Source: Acidipropionibacterium acidipropionici
GTDB lineage: Bacteria > Actinomycetota > Actinomycetes > Propionibacteriales > Propionibacteriaceae
Assembly: GCF_001441165.1 (NCBI RefSeq)
Contig: NZ_CP013126.1
Span: 1,393,551 to 1,457,550, forward strand
DNA length: 64,000 nucleotides
Direction: 5' to 3'
A model generated the notes under the pieces. It saw nothing but the letters and a program-made list of their open reading frames with translations. It did no database searches and was not told the origin of the DNA. Shown piece by piece: positions 26,666 through 35,775 of the stretch. The position numbers and the translations under genes are program-made. The stretch's first letter is position 1; each line of letters opens with the position of its first letter.

Positions 26666-26775
26666 AGACCATCCAGTACCGGGGCCGCACCGGCGTCAGC
26701 CATCTCGGCGACGAGTTCGCGATGGCATTTGCGGCTCATATCAGCAAGTGCACACGCAAGGAGGTGCGTTCGTGA
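26662..26775 (+). CDS. 37-codon ORF bridging mgtC and ABC operon
   Basis: The frame starts at a GTG overlapping the mgtC stop and ends at a TGA overlapping the GTG of the permease gene, so it bridges both by stop-start overlap. It opens KTIQYRGRTGVSHLGDEF, faintly like the start of aldo/keto reductases, then becomes unlike any protein I know. It may be a coupling leader or the stub of a deleted gene. The permease also has its own AAGGAGG within the frame. Confidence 0.3.
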   Translation: MKTIQYRGRTGVSHLGDEFAMAFAAHISKCTRKEVRS

Positions 26776-27719
26776 GTGCTGCATCCAGGGCGGAGGCCAG
26801 GACTGCCGCGGTGGTGGAGGCGGCCGGTCAGACGCCGCGTAGGCACAAGCGGTACGAGGGTAGGGAGGTCGCGCTGTTCGCGGCGCTCATCTTTCCCAAT
26901 ATCGCGTTGATCGTGGTGTTCGCGTACTGGCCGACCCTGTACAACCTGGTGTTGAGTTTCACCGACTGGGACTTCGTCCAGCCGACCGCAACCTTCGTGG
27001 GGTTGAGGAAGTGGCAGGAGCTGTTCAGTTCGGCCGAGTTCTACACGGTGTTGTGGAACACGCTGGTGTTCACCCTGTTCACGGTGGTGGGGACGCTGGT
27101 GGCCGGGTTGGGGATCGGGTTGCTGCTGGCTCAGCGGCTGCGGTTCTCGGCGGTGGTGCGCACGATGACGTTCGCCCCGCACATGATCGCCGGCGCGGTG
27201 GTGGGGATTCTGTTCCTGTTCATGTTCGATCCGCAGTACGGGATCAGCCGGCTGGTCTTCGACTGGTTCGGGGCGGCGTCCCCGCAGTGGACGGCGACCT
27301 CGAAGTGGTCGTTGTGGGCGATCATCATCGCCTATTCGTGGCAGCGGGTGGGGTTCGTGACGATCATCTACTACGCGGCGATCCTGGATCTGCCTCATGA
27401 CGTGATGGAGGCCGCTGATGTCGATGGTGCGCACGGGTGGCGGAAGTTCCGGCATATGACGTTCCCGTTGTTGCGGCCGGTGAACTACTTCATGTTGATC
27501 ACCTCCATCATCGCCTCGACCCAGGCGTTCGACATCATCGCGACGCTGACGAGCGGCGGGCCGGGGTATTCCTCGTCGACGTTGACGTGGTCGGTGTACA
27601 AGAAGGCCTTCCAGGAGTTCGATATCGGGTCCTCGGCGGCCCAGTCGATGGTGCTGTTCGTGCTGTTGATGATCGCGACGGCCTTCCAGGTGAGGCTCAG
27701 CAACAGGAAGGAGTCATGA
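26772..27719 (+). CDS. Carbohydrate ABC transporter permease (UgpA/MalF type)
   Basis: A 315-residue membrane subunit with six helices, the first at about residues 38-60, and the EAA loop DVMEAADVDGAHGWRKFRH near residue 215. GTG 26772 is chosen because AAGGAGG lies eight bases before it. Its codon use is unlike that of most neighbours: leucine TTG and valine GTG are frequent where flanking genes prefer CTG and GTC. The stop overlaps the ATG of the next permease. Similarity of layout to UgpA-type systems, and the phosphodiesterase downstream, hint at a phosphodiester-containing substrate. Confidence 0.88.
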   Translation: MSAASRAEARTAAVVEAAGQTPRRHKRYEGREVALFAALIFPNIALIVVFAYWPTLYNLVLSFTDWDFVQPTATFVGLRKWQELFSSAEFYTVLWNTLVFTLFTVVGTLVAGLGIGLLLAQRLRFSAVVRTMTFAPHMIAGAVVGILFLFMFDPQYGISRLVFDWFGAASPQWTATSKWSLWAIIIAYSWQRVGFVTIIYYAAILDLPHDVMEAADVDGAHGWRKFRHMTFPLLRPVNYFMLITSIIASTQAFDIIATLTSGGPGYSSSTLTWSVYKKAFQEFDIGSSAAQSMVLFVLLMIATAFQVRLSNRKES

Positions 27720-28594
27720 TGTCCCACGCGCGTGCAGCGGCGGGCCGTGTCAGGGCCCGGCGGGTCCGTCAGCCGATGACGCCGGGGCGGGTCGTGATGT
27801 ACCTGCTGCTGGTGGTGACTCTGGTCATCTTCCTGGTGCCGATCTACTGGATGTTCCTGTCGGCGTTCAAGCCCCAGGCCGATGTGTACACGTGGCCGAT
27901 CAAGTGGGTCACGGTGCATCCGACGATGGCGAACTTCACCGAGGCGATGCGGGCGGCCCCGTTCCTGAAGTTCTTCTGGAACTCGGTGGTGACCAGTGTG
28001 GTGGGCACGGTGGTGGAGTTGATCTTCGCGGTGATGTGCGCCTACGCGTTCGTGTTCATCAAGGCCCCGTTCAAGGGGTTCATGTTCATGCTGGTGCTGG
28101 GTTCGATGATGCTGCCGGGGCATGTGACCCTGTTGGTGAACTACATCACGATCTCTCAGATGGATCTGTTGAACACCTATGCGGGCATCATCCTGCCGGC
28201 GTTGGCGTCGTCGTTCATCATGTTCCTGCTGTATCAGGAGATGAGGACGGTGCCCGACGAGTTGATCGAGTCGGCGCGGATGGACGGGGCGGGGCATCTG
28301 ACCCGGATGATGCGGGTGGTGATGCCGATCTGTCAGCCGATGGTGATCACGGCGGCCCTGATCACGTTCATGGGTAAGTGGAACGCCTATGTGTGGCCCC
28401 TGATCGTCACCAGTACCGCGGATATGCGGACTCTTCCGATCGGGTTGAAGTTCCTTCAGAACGATGAGGGTGGCACGAACTGGGGTGCGGTGATGGCCGG
28501 TTCGGTGATGGCCGCGGCCCCGATGCTGATCCTGTTCTTCATCGCTCAGAAGAAGATCGTCGGTGGTCTGGCCGCCGGCGCGGTCAAGGGCTGA
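27716..28594 (+). CDS. Carbohydrate ABC transporter permease (UgpE/MalG type)
   Basis: A 292-residue partner permease with six helices and the EAA loop ELIESARMDGAGHLTRMMR near residue 185. ATG 27716 overlaps the previous stop (ATGA) and follows AAGGAG. It shares the TTG/GTG-rich codon use of its partner, whereas the binding-protein gene 99 bases downstream returns to the usual bias. The gap to that gene repeats CCGTCAA three times; I see no clear terminator in it. Confidence 0.88.
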   Translation: MMSHARAAAGRVRARRVRQPMTPGRVVMYLLLVVTLVIFLVPIYWMFLSAFKPQADVYTWPIKWVTVHPTMANFTEAMRAAPFLKFFWNSVVTSVVGTVVELIFAVMCAYAFVFIKAPFKGFMFMLVLGSMMLPGHVTLLVNYITISQMDLLNTYAGIILPALASSFIMFLLYQEMRTVPDELIESARMDGAGHLTRMMRVVMPICQPMVITAALITFMGKWNAYVWPLIVTSTADMRTLPIGLKFLQNDEGGTNWGAVMAGSVMAAAPMLILFFIAQKKIVGGLAAGAVKG

Positions 28595-28693
28595 CCGGCG
28601 AGTCGCAGATCCCATTCATCACGACCTTCAACCCCTATCCCGTCAACCTTCTGTTCCGTCAACGTTGTGAACAATCCGTCAAGGAGGACTGTC

Positions 28694-30088
28694 ATGTTCA
28701 ATATTCTGCAGACCAGTACCAGCCGCAGGTCGGTGCTGGGCCTGATGGGCGCCGGTGCGGCCCTGGGGCTGGCCGGCTGTGTGGGCGTGGGCGGTGACGC
28801 CAGCTCCGGCAAGGATGATGCCGGTGGTGTGCGCAAGGGCTTCAAGCAGGCCCCGGTCAAGGTGCCGGAGGCCTACAAGGGCCGTACCAACGTCATCTTC
28901 TGGGCGCCGTTCACCGGCATCAATTTCCAGGTGCTGACCACACTGCTCAAGAAGTTCAACGACTCCCAGAAGGACATCTACGCCGGCGCGGAGTCGGTGG
29001 GTTCCTACGCCGACCTGGCGCAGAAGTTCACCGCCGCGCTGCAGGCCAAGCAGGTGCCCGATATCGTCTGCTTCCCCGAGCACCGTTGGATCCAGTACTG
29101 GCAGGCCGACGCCCTGGCCCCGCTGGACTCCTACTTCGATGACGAGTGGAACAACAAGGTCTACATGCAGCAGTTCGTCCCGGAGGGCCAGGCCCAGGGC
29201 AAGACCTACCAGGTGCCCTTCGCCCGCTCGACGCCGCTGTTCTACTACAACAAGACCCGCTTCAAGGAGGCCGGTCTGCCCGAGAAGGGCCCCGACACCT
29301 GGCCCGAGTACGCCAAGATGGCCCCCGACCTGGCCAAGCTGAAGTCGGCCGGCAAGGCCCTCAAGATCTTCCCCTTCAAGAATGACGACGAGTGGTACGG
29401 CCAGGCGCATATCTGGGCCTGGGGAGGACGCTTCTCCGAGGGCACCAATGTGCTCGTCGACAAGGGCCCGATGCTGGAGTGGCTGACCTGGAAGAACACC
29501 TTCATCCACAAGCAGAACTACGGCTACGTCGCCAAGTCCCCGGTGACCGACTTCACCACCGGCATCTCGGCCGCCACCCACGCCTCCACCGCGACCCTGG
29601 CCCAGATCCTCCACGACTCGAAGTTCGAGGTCGGCTCCCACTTCATGCTGGGCAACGACTCCGCGGGCCCGAAGGTGCCGATCGGCGGATCCGGCCTGGC
29701 CGTGGTCAAGGCCGAGTCCAAGGACCGCCAGGACGCCGCGGCGAAGGTGCTGAAGTTCATGGCCGAGCCCGAGAACTGCGCCCAGTGGCACCTGGGCACC
29801 GGCTACCTGCCGATCGTCCTCAAGGCCGCCGAGCTGCCCGAGGTGACCGCCAACTACAAGAAGATCCCCAACTACAAGGTGGCCCTCGACCAGGTCAAGA
29901 ACTCCCGGCAGTCCGACACCATCACCTGGTTCGACGCCCCGGTCGACGACATCAACCGGGCGATGGGCCTGGTCTACGGCGACGGCAAGGATCCCAAGAC
30001 CGTCGTCACCGACCTGCAGAAGCAGCTCGACGAGAAGATGGCCAAGTACAAGGACACCATCTCCAAGGTGATGGCCAAGGGCAACTGA
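28694..30088 (+). CDS. Sugar ABC transporter substrate-binding lipoprotein
   Basis: A 464-residue family 1 solute-binding lipoprotein. The signal peptide SRRSVLGLMGAGAALGLAGC combines a twin-arginine-like start with the lipobox LAGC. The mature protein shows NVIFWAPFTG at the start of lobe 1 and VPFARSTPLFYYNK in the hinge region, both common in UgpB-like proteins. ATG 28694 has AAGGAGG seven bases upstream. It is third in the operon behind both permeases, the reverse of the order at 19733. Confidence 0.88.
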   Translation: MFNILQTSTSRRSVLGLMGAGAALGLAGCVGVGGDASSGKDDAGGVRKGFKQAPVKVPEAYKGRTNVIFWAPFTGINFQVLTTLLKKFNDSQKDIYAGAESVGSYADLAQKFTAALQAKQVPDIVCFPEHRWIQYWQADALAPLDSYFDDEWNNKVYMQQFVPEGQAQGKTYQVPFARSTPLFYYNKTRFKEAGLPEKGPDTWPEYAKMAPDLAKLKSAGKALKIFPFKNDDEWYGQAHIWAWGGRFSEGTNVLVDKGPMLEWLTWKNTFIHKQNYGYVAKSPVTDFTTGISAATHASTATLAQILHDSKFEVGSHFMLGNDSAGPKVPIGGSGLAVVKAESKDRQDAAAKVLKFMAEPENCAQWHLGTGYLPIVLKAAELPEVTANYKKIPNYKVALDQVKNSRQSDTITWFDAPVDDINRAMGLVYGDGKDPKTVVTDLQKQLDEKMAKYKDTISKVMAKGN

Positions 30089-30118
30089 TCCCCGGTGCCC
30101 TGATGAACCGGCCCCGGA

Positions 30119-30138
30119 GGCCCGCAGCGATGCGGGCC
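30119..30138 (+). terminator. Hairpin after binding-protein gene
   Basis: GGCCCGCA pairs with TGCGGGCC around a GCGA tetraloop, 31 bases past the stop. No T-run follows. It may cut down read-through into the phosphodiesterase gene or protect the abundant binding-protein mRNA end. The rest of 30139-30259 shows no feature I can name. Confidence 0.5.
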
Positions 30139-30259
30139 CCCGGTGCCGCGGCCGTTGCCGCGCCGCCGGGACGGCATCTCCCAGCCGGATCGGCCCCCGG
30201 CATGGCCGAAAAGCAATTGAACAGTATTCGCCGCATTCCCTGATCCGAGGCATCAACTC

Positions 30260-31582
30260 ATGCATTCCCCACGGCTCCTGGTCATCTCGGTCGACGCGAT
30301 GGAGGACGTCGACGAGGCCTACGCGCGCACCCTCCCGGCCTTCGGGCGGATCCTGGCCGATCCCGCCCGGGCGCAGATCCAGGCGGTCTACCCGACCCTC
30401 ACCTACCCCAACCACACCGCCCAGATCACCGGCTGCCCGCCGGCCGAGACCGGGATCTTCAACAACGTCCAGATGCAGGCCGGGGTGGATCATCCCGACT
30501 GGTTCTGGTGGTACAGGATGATTCAGGTGCCCACCCTGCTGGACCGCGCCGCCGCTGCGGGGATGAAGGTCGCCACTGTCAACTGGCCGGTGACCGCCGG
30601 GGCGCCCTTCGACGTCGTCGTCCCCGAGATCGGCAATGAGGACCGCACCGGCGGGGTCGAGGCGACCATGCGGAAAGCCTGTTCGGCGCGGGGATACGAG
30701 CTCTTCGAGCGTCATCGCGACAAGATCATCGAGAAGCCCAAGCGCAACCACGGGCCCTTCGCCGCGGCGGTGGCAGCCGACGTGCTGCGCGAGGACCAGC
30801 CCGACGTGATGTTCATCCATCTGGTGGAGCTGGATGCCGCCCGGCACAAGCACGGGCCCCGCGGGCCGCATGTGGCCGAGGCGCTGCGCACCGTCGACGG
30901 GCGGCTGGCGACGATCCTGGCCGCACTCGACGAGACCGGCGGGGTCGGTTCCGGCAGCACGGACTCCGGCGGGGCGGCGACGAATATCGTCATCGTCTCC
31001 GATCACGGACAGCTCGACGTCGTCCAGCACACCAACCTCAACGCCCTGCTCGCCGAGCGAGGCCTCATGGAGACCGACGGCCAGGGGCACCTGGTGAGCT
31101 GGGACGCCTACGTCCACAGCTCCGGGTTGTCGGGCCAGCTCTTCGTCGCCGACGGCATCACGGCCGAGAAGCGCCGGCGTCTGGAGGATCTGCTGGCCGA
31201 GGTGCTGGCCGATCCGAAGTACCGGATCCGCAAGATCTGGACGGCGCGCCAGGCCCGTGACGCCTTCGGGCTGGATGGGCCCTTCGAGTACGTCATCGAG
31301 TCCGATCCGGGCGTCATCGTCGGCGGCGCCCTCGACCGCCGGGCCGTGGTGCGTCGCACCGACCCGGACTTCGGCGGCAACCTGGGCAACCACGGCCATC
31401 ATCCCGGAGCCGGCGACCAGCCCGTGTTCTTCGCCACCGGCCCCGCCTTCACCCCCGGCGCCGACGCCGGACGGCACCGGATGATCGACGAGGCCCCCAC
31501 CCTGGCCCGCGCCCTGGGGGTGGAGCTGCCCGACTCGCGGGGACAGGCGATGGAGGAGCTGCTGTCCGGAGGGCGGAACTGA
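30260..31582 (+). CDS. Type I phosphodiesterase / nucleotide pyrophosphatase family enzyme
   Basis: A 440-residue member of the alkaline-phosphatase superfamily, NPP branch. The N-terminal metal site is VISVDAM (Asp11 or 12), and the nucleophile is Thr48 in YPTLTYPNHT; later metal ligands appear in DAARHKHGP and VSDHGQ. There is no signal peptide, so it is cytoplasmic. It would hydrolyse phosphodiester or pyrophosphate bonds. Its stop overlaps the ATG of a GH13 gene and it follows an importer, so it probably trims an imported sugar phosphodiester before glucosidase action (inference). Confidence 0.85.
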   Translation: MHSPRLLVISVDAMEDVDEAYARTLPAFGRILADPARAQIQAVYPTLTYPNHTAQITGCPPAETGIFNNVQMQAGVDHPDWFWWYRMIQVPTLLDRAAAAGMKVATVNWPVTAGAPFDVVVPEIGNEDRTGGVEATMRKACSARGYELFERHRDKIIEKPKRNHGPFAAAVAADVLREDQPDVMFIHLVELDAARHKHGPRGPHVAEALRTVDGRLATILAALDETGGVGSGSTDSGGAATNIVIVSDHGQLDVVQHTNLNALLAERGLMETDGQGHLVSWDAYVHSSGLSGQLFVADGITAEKRRRLEDLLAEVLADPKYRIRKIWTARQARDAFGLDGPFEYVIESDPGVIVGGALDRRAVVRRTDPDFGGNLGNHGHHPGAGDQPVFFATGPAFTPGADAGRHRMIDEAPTLARALGVELPDSRGQAMEELLSGGRN

Positions 31583-33261
31583 TGGATGCCGACTGGTGGC
31601 GTCAGGCCGTCGTCTATCAGATCTATCCGCGTTCCTTCGCCGACGCCAACGGTGACGGGATCGGGGATCTGGCCGGGATCATCTCCCGTATCGGCTATCT
31701 GGAGCAGCTGGGCGTCGACGCCGTGTGGTTGTCCCCCTTCTATCCCTCGGCGCTGGCTGACGGGGGTTACGACGTCGACGACTACCGTGATGTGGACCCG
31801 CGGATCGGCACCCTGGAGCAGTTCGATGCTCTGGTCGCGGCCCTCCACGAGGCGGGCATTTGGCTGATCGTCGACATCGTGCCGAACCACTCGTCGAACC
31901 GGCACCGCTGGTTCCAGGAGGCCCTGGCGTCTGCGCCCGGCTCACCGGCCCGTGACCGCTATATCTTCCGCGACGGGCTGGGGGCCGGTGGTTCCCGGCC
32001 GCCCTCGGACTGGACCTCCCAGTTCGGCGGCCCCGCCTGGACCCGGGTGCCCGATGGGCAGTGGTACTTCCACACCTTCACCGTCGAGCAGCCCGAGCTC
32101 AACTGGGACAACCCCGAGGTGCGCGCCGAATTCCTCGACACGCTGCGGTTCTGGGCCGATCGCGGGGTCGACGGGTTCCGCGTCGACGTCGCGGCGCGGC
32201 TGGCCAAGAAGTTCCCCGAGCCGATGCCCAGCCAGGCCGAGCTGAGCCGGATCCCGTCCGGCCCCGACTCCCCGGTCTACGACCGCGACGAGGTGCAGAG
32301 CATCTACGCCGAATGGCGCCGGGTCTTCAACGAGTACGACCCGCCGCGGATGGCGGTCGCCGAGGTGTGGGTCAACTCGCCGGAACGGCGGGCCCGCTAC
32401 GCCCGGCCCGAATCGCTGGGACAGGCCTTCAACTTCGACCTGCTCAAGGCCGATTTCGACGCCGAGCAGTTCCGGCGCATCGTCACCTCCAACCTGGACC
32501 AGGTGAAGCTGTCGGGATCGTCGTCGACGTGGGTGCTGTCCAATCATGATGTGGTGCGTCACGCCACCCGCTACGGCCTGCGGCCCGATGGCGGGCGCCC
32601 CGGTGGCAGGGGAGACCGGTGGGTGAACGACGGCGCCCCGGCGTCGCAGATCGATCGCGGTCTGGGGCTGCGCCGGGCGAGGGCGGCGACGCTGGTGGAG
32701 CTGGCGCTGCCCGGTTCGGCCTACCTCTACCAGGGCGAGGAGCTCGGGCTGGGCGAGGTGACGGGGATTCCCGACGAGCAGCGTCAGGATCCGAAGTTCT
32801 GGCGGACCCGCGACGATGAGCGACCGTCGGTGGGCCGGGACGGATGCCGGGTGCCGCTGCCGTGGACCCGCTCGGGTCCGTCCTTCGGCTTCGGGCCCGA
32901 CGACTCGGCGGCCGGGCCGCATCTGCCCCAGCCCGACTGGTTCGCCGACTGCTCGGTGGAGGCGGAGTCCGGCGATCCGTCCTCCACCCTGGGGATGTAC
33001 CGCCGGGCCCTGGAGCTGCGACGCGAGATGCAGGGCGGCGAGACCCTGGAGTGGGACGACGGCCTGTCAGTCGGCGATGTGCTGGCCTTCTCCCGTCCCG
33101 GAGGATGGCTCTGCGTTGCCAACTTCGGTGACGATCCGGTGCCCCTTCCCTCCGGCCGGGTGCTGGTGTCCAGCGCCCCGCTGATCCGGCCGGGCACCGA
33201 CGGCCCGGCCAGGATCCCCGGTGCCTGCACGGTGTGGCTGTCGATCGACGCCGGACGGTAG
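31582..33261 (+). CDS. GH13 alpha-glucosidase (oligo-1,6-glucosidase type), copy 2
   Basis: A 559-residue cytoplasmic glucosidase with nucleophile Asp202 (GFRVDVAARL), acid/base Glu261 (VAEVWV) and Asp323 (LSNHDVVRH). The first 130 residues are almost the same as those of the enzyme at 15832-17547, and the likeness extends through the C-terminal beta domain, so the two are close paralogues. A visible difference is a glycine/arginine-rich loop (DGGRPGGRGDR) after the third catalytic residue. The start overlaps the phosphodiesterase stop (TGATG), showing translational coupling. Confidence 0.9.
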   Translation: MDADWWRQAVVYQIYPRSFADANGDGIGDLAGIISRIGYLEQLGVDAVWLSPFYPSALADGGYDVDDYRDVDPRIGTLEQFDALVAALHEAGIWLIVDIVPNHSSNRHRWFQEALASAPGSPARDRYIFRDGLGAGGSRPPSDWTSQFGGPAWTRVPDGQWYFHTFTVEQPELNWDNPEVRAEFLDTLRFWADRGVDGFRVDVAARLAKKFPEPMPSQAELSRIPSGPDSPVYDRDEVQSIYAEWRRVFNEYDPPRMAVAEVWVNSPERRARYARPESLGQAFNFDLLKADFDAEQFRRIVTSNLDQVKLSGSSSTWVLSNHDVVRHATRYGLRPDGGRPGGRGDRWVNDGAPASQIDRGLGLRRARAATLVELALPGSAYLYQGEELGLGEVTGIPDEQRQDPKFWRTRDDERPSVGRDGCRVPLPWTRSGPSFGFGPDDSAAGPHLPQPDWFADCSVEAESGDPSSTLGMYRRALELRREMQGGETLEWDDGLSVGDVLAFSRPGGWLCVANFGDDPVPLPSGRVLVSSAPLIRPGTDGPARIPGACTVWLSIDAGR

Positions 33262-33300
33262 ACGGGGTTCTCGGACGCGGCGGAGGGTCGGGGCCCTCCA

Positions 33301-33366
33301 CGCTGATGGCGAGGTGGGACGTTGGCCACAGAGCACAGTGGTCAACGTCCCACCTCGCCATCAACG
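33301..33366. terminator. Long inverted repeat between convergent GH13 and GH3 genes
   Basis: Arms 33305-33329 and 33338-33362 pair at 24 of 25 positions with an eight-base loop, and the outer four bases extend the pairing with one mismatch. It lies between two genes that converge and so can end transcripts from both strands. Confidence 0.7.
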
Positions 33367-33413
33367 TCGAGAGGGGGAGGGTATCCGGGCAGCAGGTGGG
33401 TGGGGAGGGCGGG

Positions 33414-35669
33414 TCAGGCCTGGCCGGTGATGGTGAAGGGCAGGCCGGTCAGATCGGCGTCGATCGACGAGTGGCCGATCAGCAGTTCGCAGGGACCGGC
33501 GGGGACGACGCGGTGGCCGGCGGCGTCGACGATCGAGCAGTCGGCGACCGGCACCTCCACTCTGGCCGTCGCCGAGGAGTGCGGCGGCACCTGCACCTGG
33601 GTGAATCCCTTGAGCTCCTTGTCTGCCCAGGTCACCGGAGTGACGGGGTGGCGGACGTAGGCCTGCACGGTCTCAGTGAGTGGCCGGTCGCCGTCGTTGA
33701 CGATGCTCACCGTCGCGACCACGACGTCGTCGGCACCGATCTGGTCGGCCTCCAGGGCCGCGTCCTCGTAGTGGAAGCGGGTGTAGGCCAGCCCCTCCCC
33801 GAAGGCCCGGAAGGGTTCGAAAGGCAGGTCGGCGTAGCGGGCGCCGTGGGTGCCGCGCACCATGTTGTAGTGCACCGGCAGCTGGCCGGCGTGGCGCGGC
33901 ATCGAGATGGGTAGCCGGCCGACGGGCTCGGTGAGTCCCAGCAGCAGTTCGGCGATCGCCTGCCCGCCGCGAAGCCCCGGGTTGAATGCCTGGATCAGGG
34001 CGGCGGCGTCATCCGCACAGCCTGGCAGCACGAGCGGCTTGGAGGAGACGACGATCACCACTGTCGGGGTGCCGGTGGCGATCACCCGCTCCAACAGCTC
34101 CTTCTGGGGCCCGATCAACTCCAGTGTGGCGGTGGAGCGCCCCTCCCCGGTGAGTCGCACATTGTCGCCGACGACCGCCACCGCGACGTCGGCGTCGGCC
34201 GCGGCCTTCACAGCCCGGTCCAGGGCGGCCGGGTCGGCGGGTGCCGGGACGGTGATGGCGGGCCGGGGCTGCCCGTCGGGGAAGAACTCCCCGGCCGGGT
34301 CGGGGGCGGTGGTGGTGATGGTGCAGGCAGGGTCCACAGACAGCTGCCAGCCTTCGGGCAGCAGCTTCGCCAGCCCGCCGGCCACGGTGGTCACGTCGCC
34401 GGGGTGGCCGAGGAACTTCATGCCCTGCCCCGAGGCGCGGGCCCAGTCGCCGATCTGGGCGTCCGGATCGTCGCAGCTCGGCCCCACCAGGGCGATCCGC
34501 CGGGACTCGGTGCCCGCGGCGGGAAGGGGCAGGACGCCGTCATTGGCCAGCAGCACCAGGGACGCCCGGGCGGCGTCCAGGTTGAGGTCCTGGTGGGCCT
34601 GGCAGGCGATGACCTCGCGCTGACGCTCGGCGTCGGGGCGGCGCGGGTTCTCGAACAGGCCCATCCGGAACTTCAGCGACAGGATCCGGCGAACCGCCTC
34701 GTCGATGGGCGCCATGGTGACCAGCCCGGCGTCCAGGGCGTCGAGGGTCCCCTGGAAGAACTGGGGCGTGGACATCGCGATGTCGATCCCGGCGTTGATC
34801 GCGGCCGCACAGGCTTCGGGGTAGTCGGCGAAGATCTTCTGCTCCCAGACCATCCGCCCGACGTTGTCCCAGTCGGTCACCAGCAGGCCGTCGAATCCCC
34901 ACTCCTGCTTGAGCATCCCGCGGATCAGCGGCGTGTTGATGGTGATGGGCACGCCGTCGATGGCCTGGTATCCCAGCATGAAGGTCGCGACGCCGTCGCG
35001 GGCGGCCCGTTCGAAGGGCGGGGCGAACCAGGAGCGGATGCCGCGCGGGGTCATGTCGGCCTCGGATGCGTCGCGCGCGCCCTGGGTCTGGGAGTAGGCC
35101 AGGAAGTGCTTGGCGGTGGCCATCACCGTGTCGGGATCGTCCAGGTGGCCCCCCTGGTAGCCGGCGGTCATCGCCGAGCCGAGTTCCCCGATCAGCCACG
35201 GGTCCTCGCCGAAGGTCTCGTCGACCCGGCCCCAGCGGGTGTCGCGGGCGATGCACAGCACGGGGGAGAAGGTCCAGGCGATGCCGGTGGCGGCGACCTC
35301 GCGGGCGGTGGCCCGGGCGGCGTCGCGCACCAGCGCCGGGTTCCAGGCGCAGGCCTGGGCCAGCTGGGTGGGGAAGATCGTGGCCCCGTACCAGAAGGAG
35401 TGGCCGTGGATGCAGTCGTCGGCCACCAGCAGCGGGATGCCGAGCCGGGTGTCCAGGGCCCGGGAGATGCAGTGGTCGATGAGGTCGTGGTCGGTGTGCA
35501 GGATCGAGCCCACCGGGACGGCGTCGAGCACCGGGTCCGGGTCGGAGAAGACCGGCAGCTGGGTCATCTGGCCCACCTTCTCGGCCGGCGTCATCCGCCC
35601 CAGCAGATCGGACACCCGCTGGTGGACCGGCAGTGCGGGATCGAGGTAGGGCGGGTTGACGGTGGTCAT
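33414..35669 (-). CDS. GH3 beta-glucosidase-type enzyme
   Basis: A 751-residue retaining glycosidase without signal peptide. The N-terminal barrel shows DTRWGRVDETFGEDPWL and KHFLAY, and the nucleophile is Asp266 in LLVTDWDNVG. The second alpha/beta domain and a C-terminal fibronectin III-like domain (ending near SIDADLTGLPFTITG) match the full BglX-like plan. ATG 35669 is chosen for AAGGAC nine bases upstream; the longer frame to 35930 is low-complexity. Likely acts on imported beta-glucosides or beta-xylosides. It is divergent from the GH31 gene and shares an operator region with it. Confidence 0.9.
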   Translation of the reverse strand: MTTVNPPYLDPALPVHQRVSDLLGRMTPAEKVGQMTQLPVFSDPDPVLDAVPVGSILHTDHDLIDHCISRALDTRLGIPLLVADDCIHGHSFWYGATIFPTQLAQACAWNPALVRDAARATAREVAATGIAWTFSPVLCIARDTRWGRVDETFGEDPWLIGELGSAMTAGYQGGHLDDPDTVMATAKHFLAYSQTQGARDASEADMTPRGIRSWFAPPFERAARDGVATFMLGYQAIDGVPITINTPLIRGMLKQEWGFDGLLVTDWDNVGRMVWEQKIFADYPEACAAAINAGIDIAMSTPQFFQGTLDALDAGLVTMAPIDEAVRRILSLKFRMGLFENPRRPDAERQREVIACQAHQDLNLDAARASLVLLANDGVLPLPAAGTESRRIALVGPSCDDPDAQIGDWARASGQGMKFLGHPGDVTTVAGGLAKLLPEGWQLSVDPACTITTTAPDPAGEFFPDGQPRPAITVPAPADPAALDRAVKAAADADVAVAVVGDNVRLTGEGRSTATLELIGPQKELLERVIATGTPTVVIVVSSKPLVLPGCADDAAALIQAFNPGLRGGQAIAELLLGLTEPVGRLPISMPRHAGQLPVHYNMVRGTHGARYADLPFEPFRAFGEGLAYTRFHYEDAALEADQIGADDVVVATVSIVNDGDRPLTETVQAYVRHPVTPVTWADKELKGFTQVQVPPHSSATARVEVPVADCSIVDAAGHRVVPAGPCELLIGHSSIDADLTGLPFTITGQA

Positions 35670-35775
35670 TGCGGTCCTTCCGGCACGACGTCGTGGCGGC
35701 CTGGCGCGACCGCCCCAGAATCCTATGGGACCGACGTGGTGAATGCCGGCGAAGCCCGTTTCCGGCTGGAAAATT

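Noticed and set aside
28679-31477. Open frame of over 900 codons on the minus strand across the binding-protein and phosphodiesterase genes
   Set aside because: It crosses two well-supported genes and an intergenic hairpin and shows only antisense composition.
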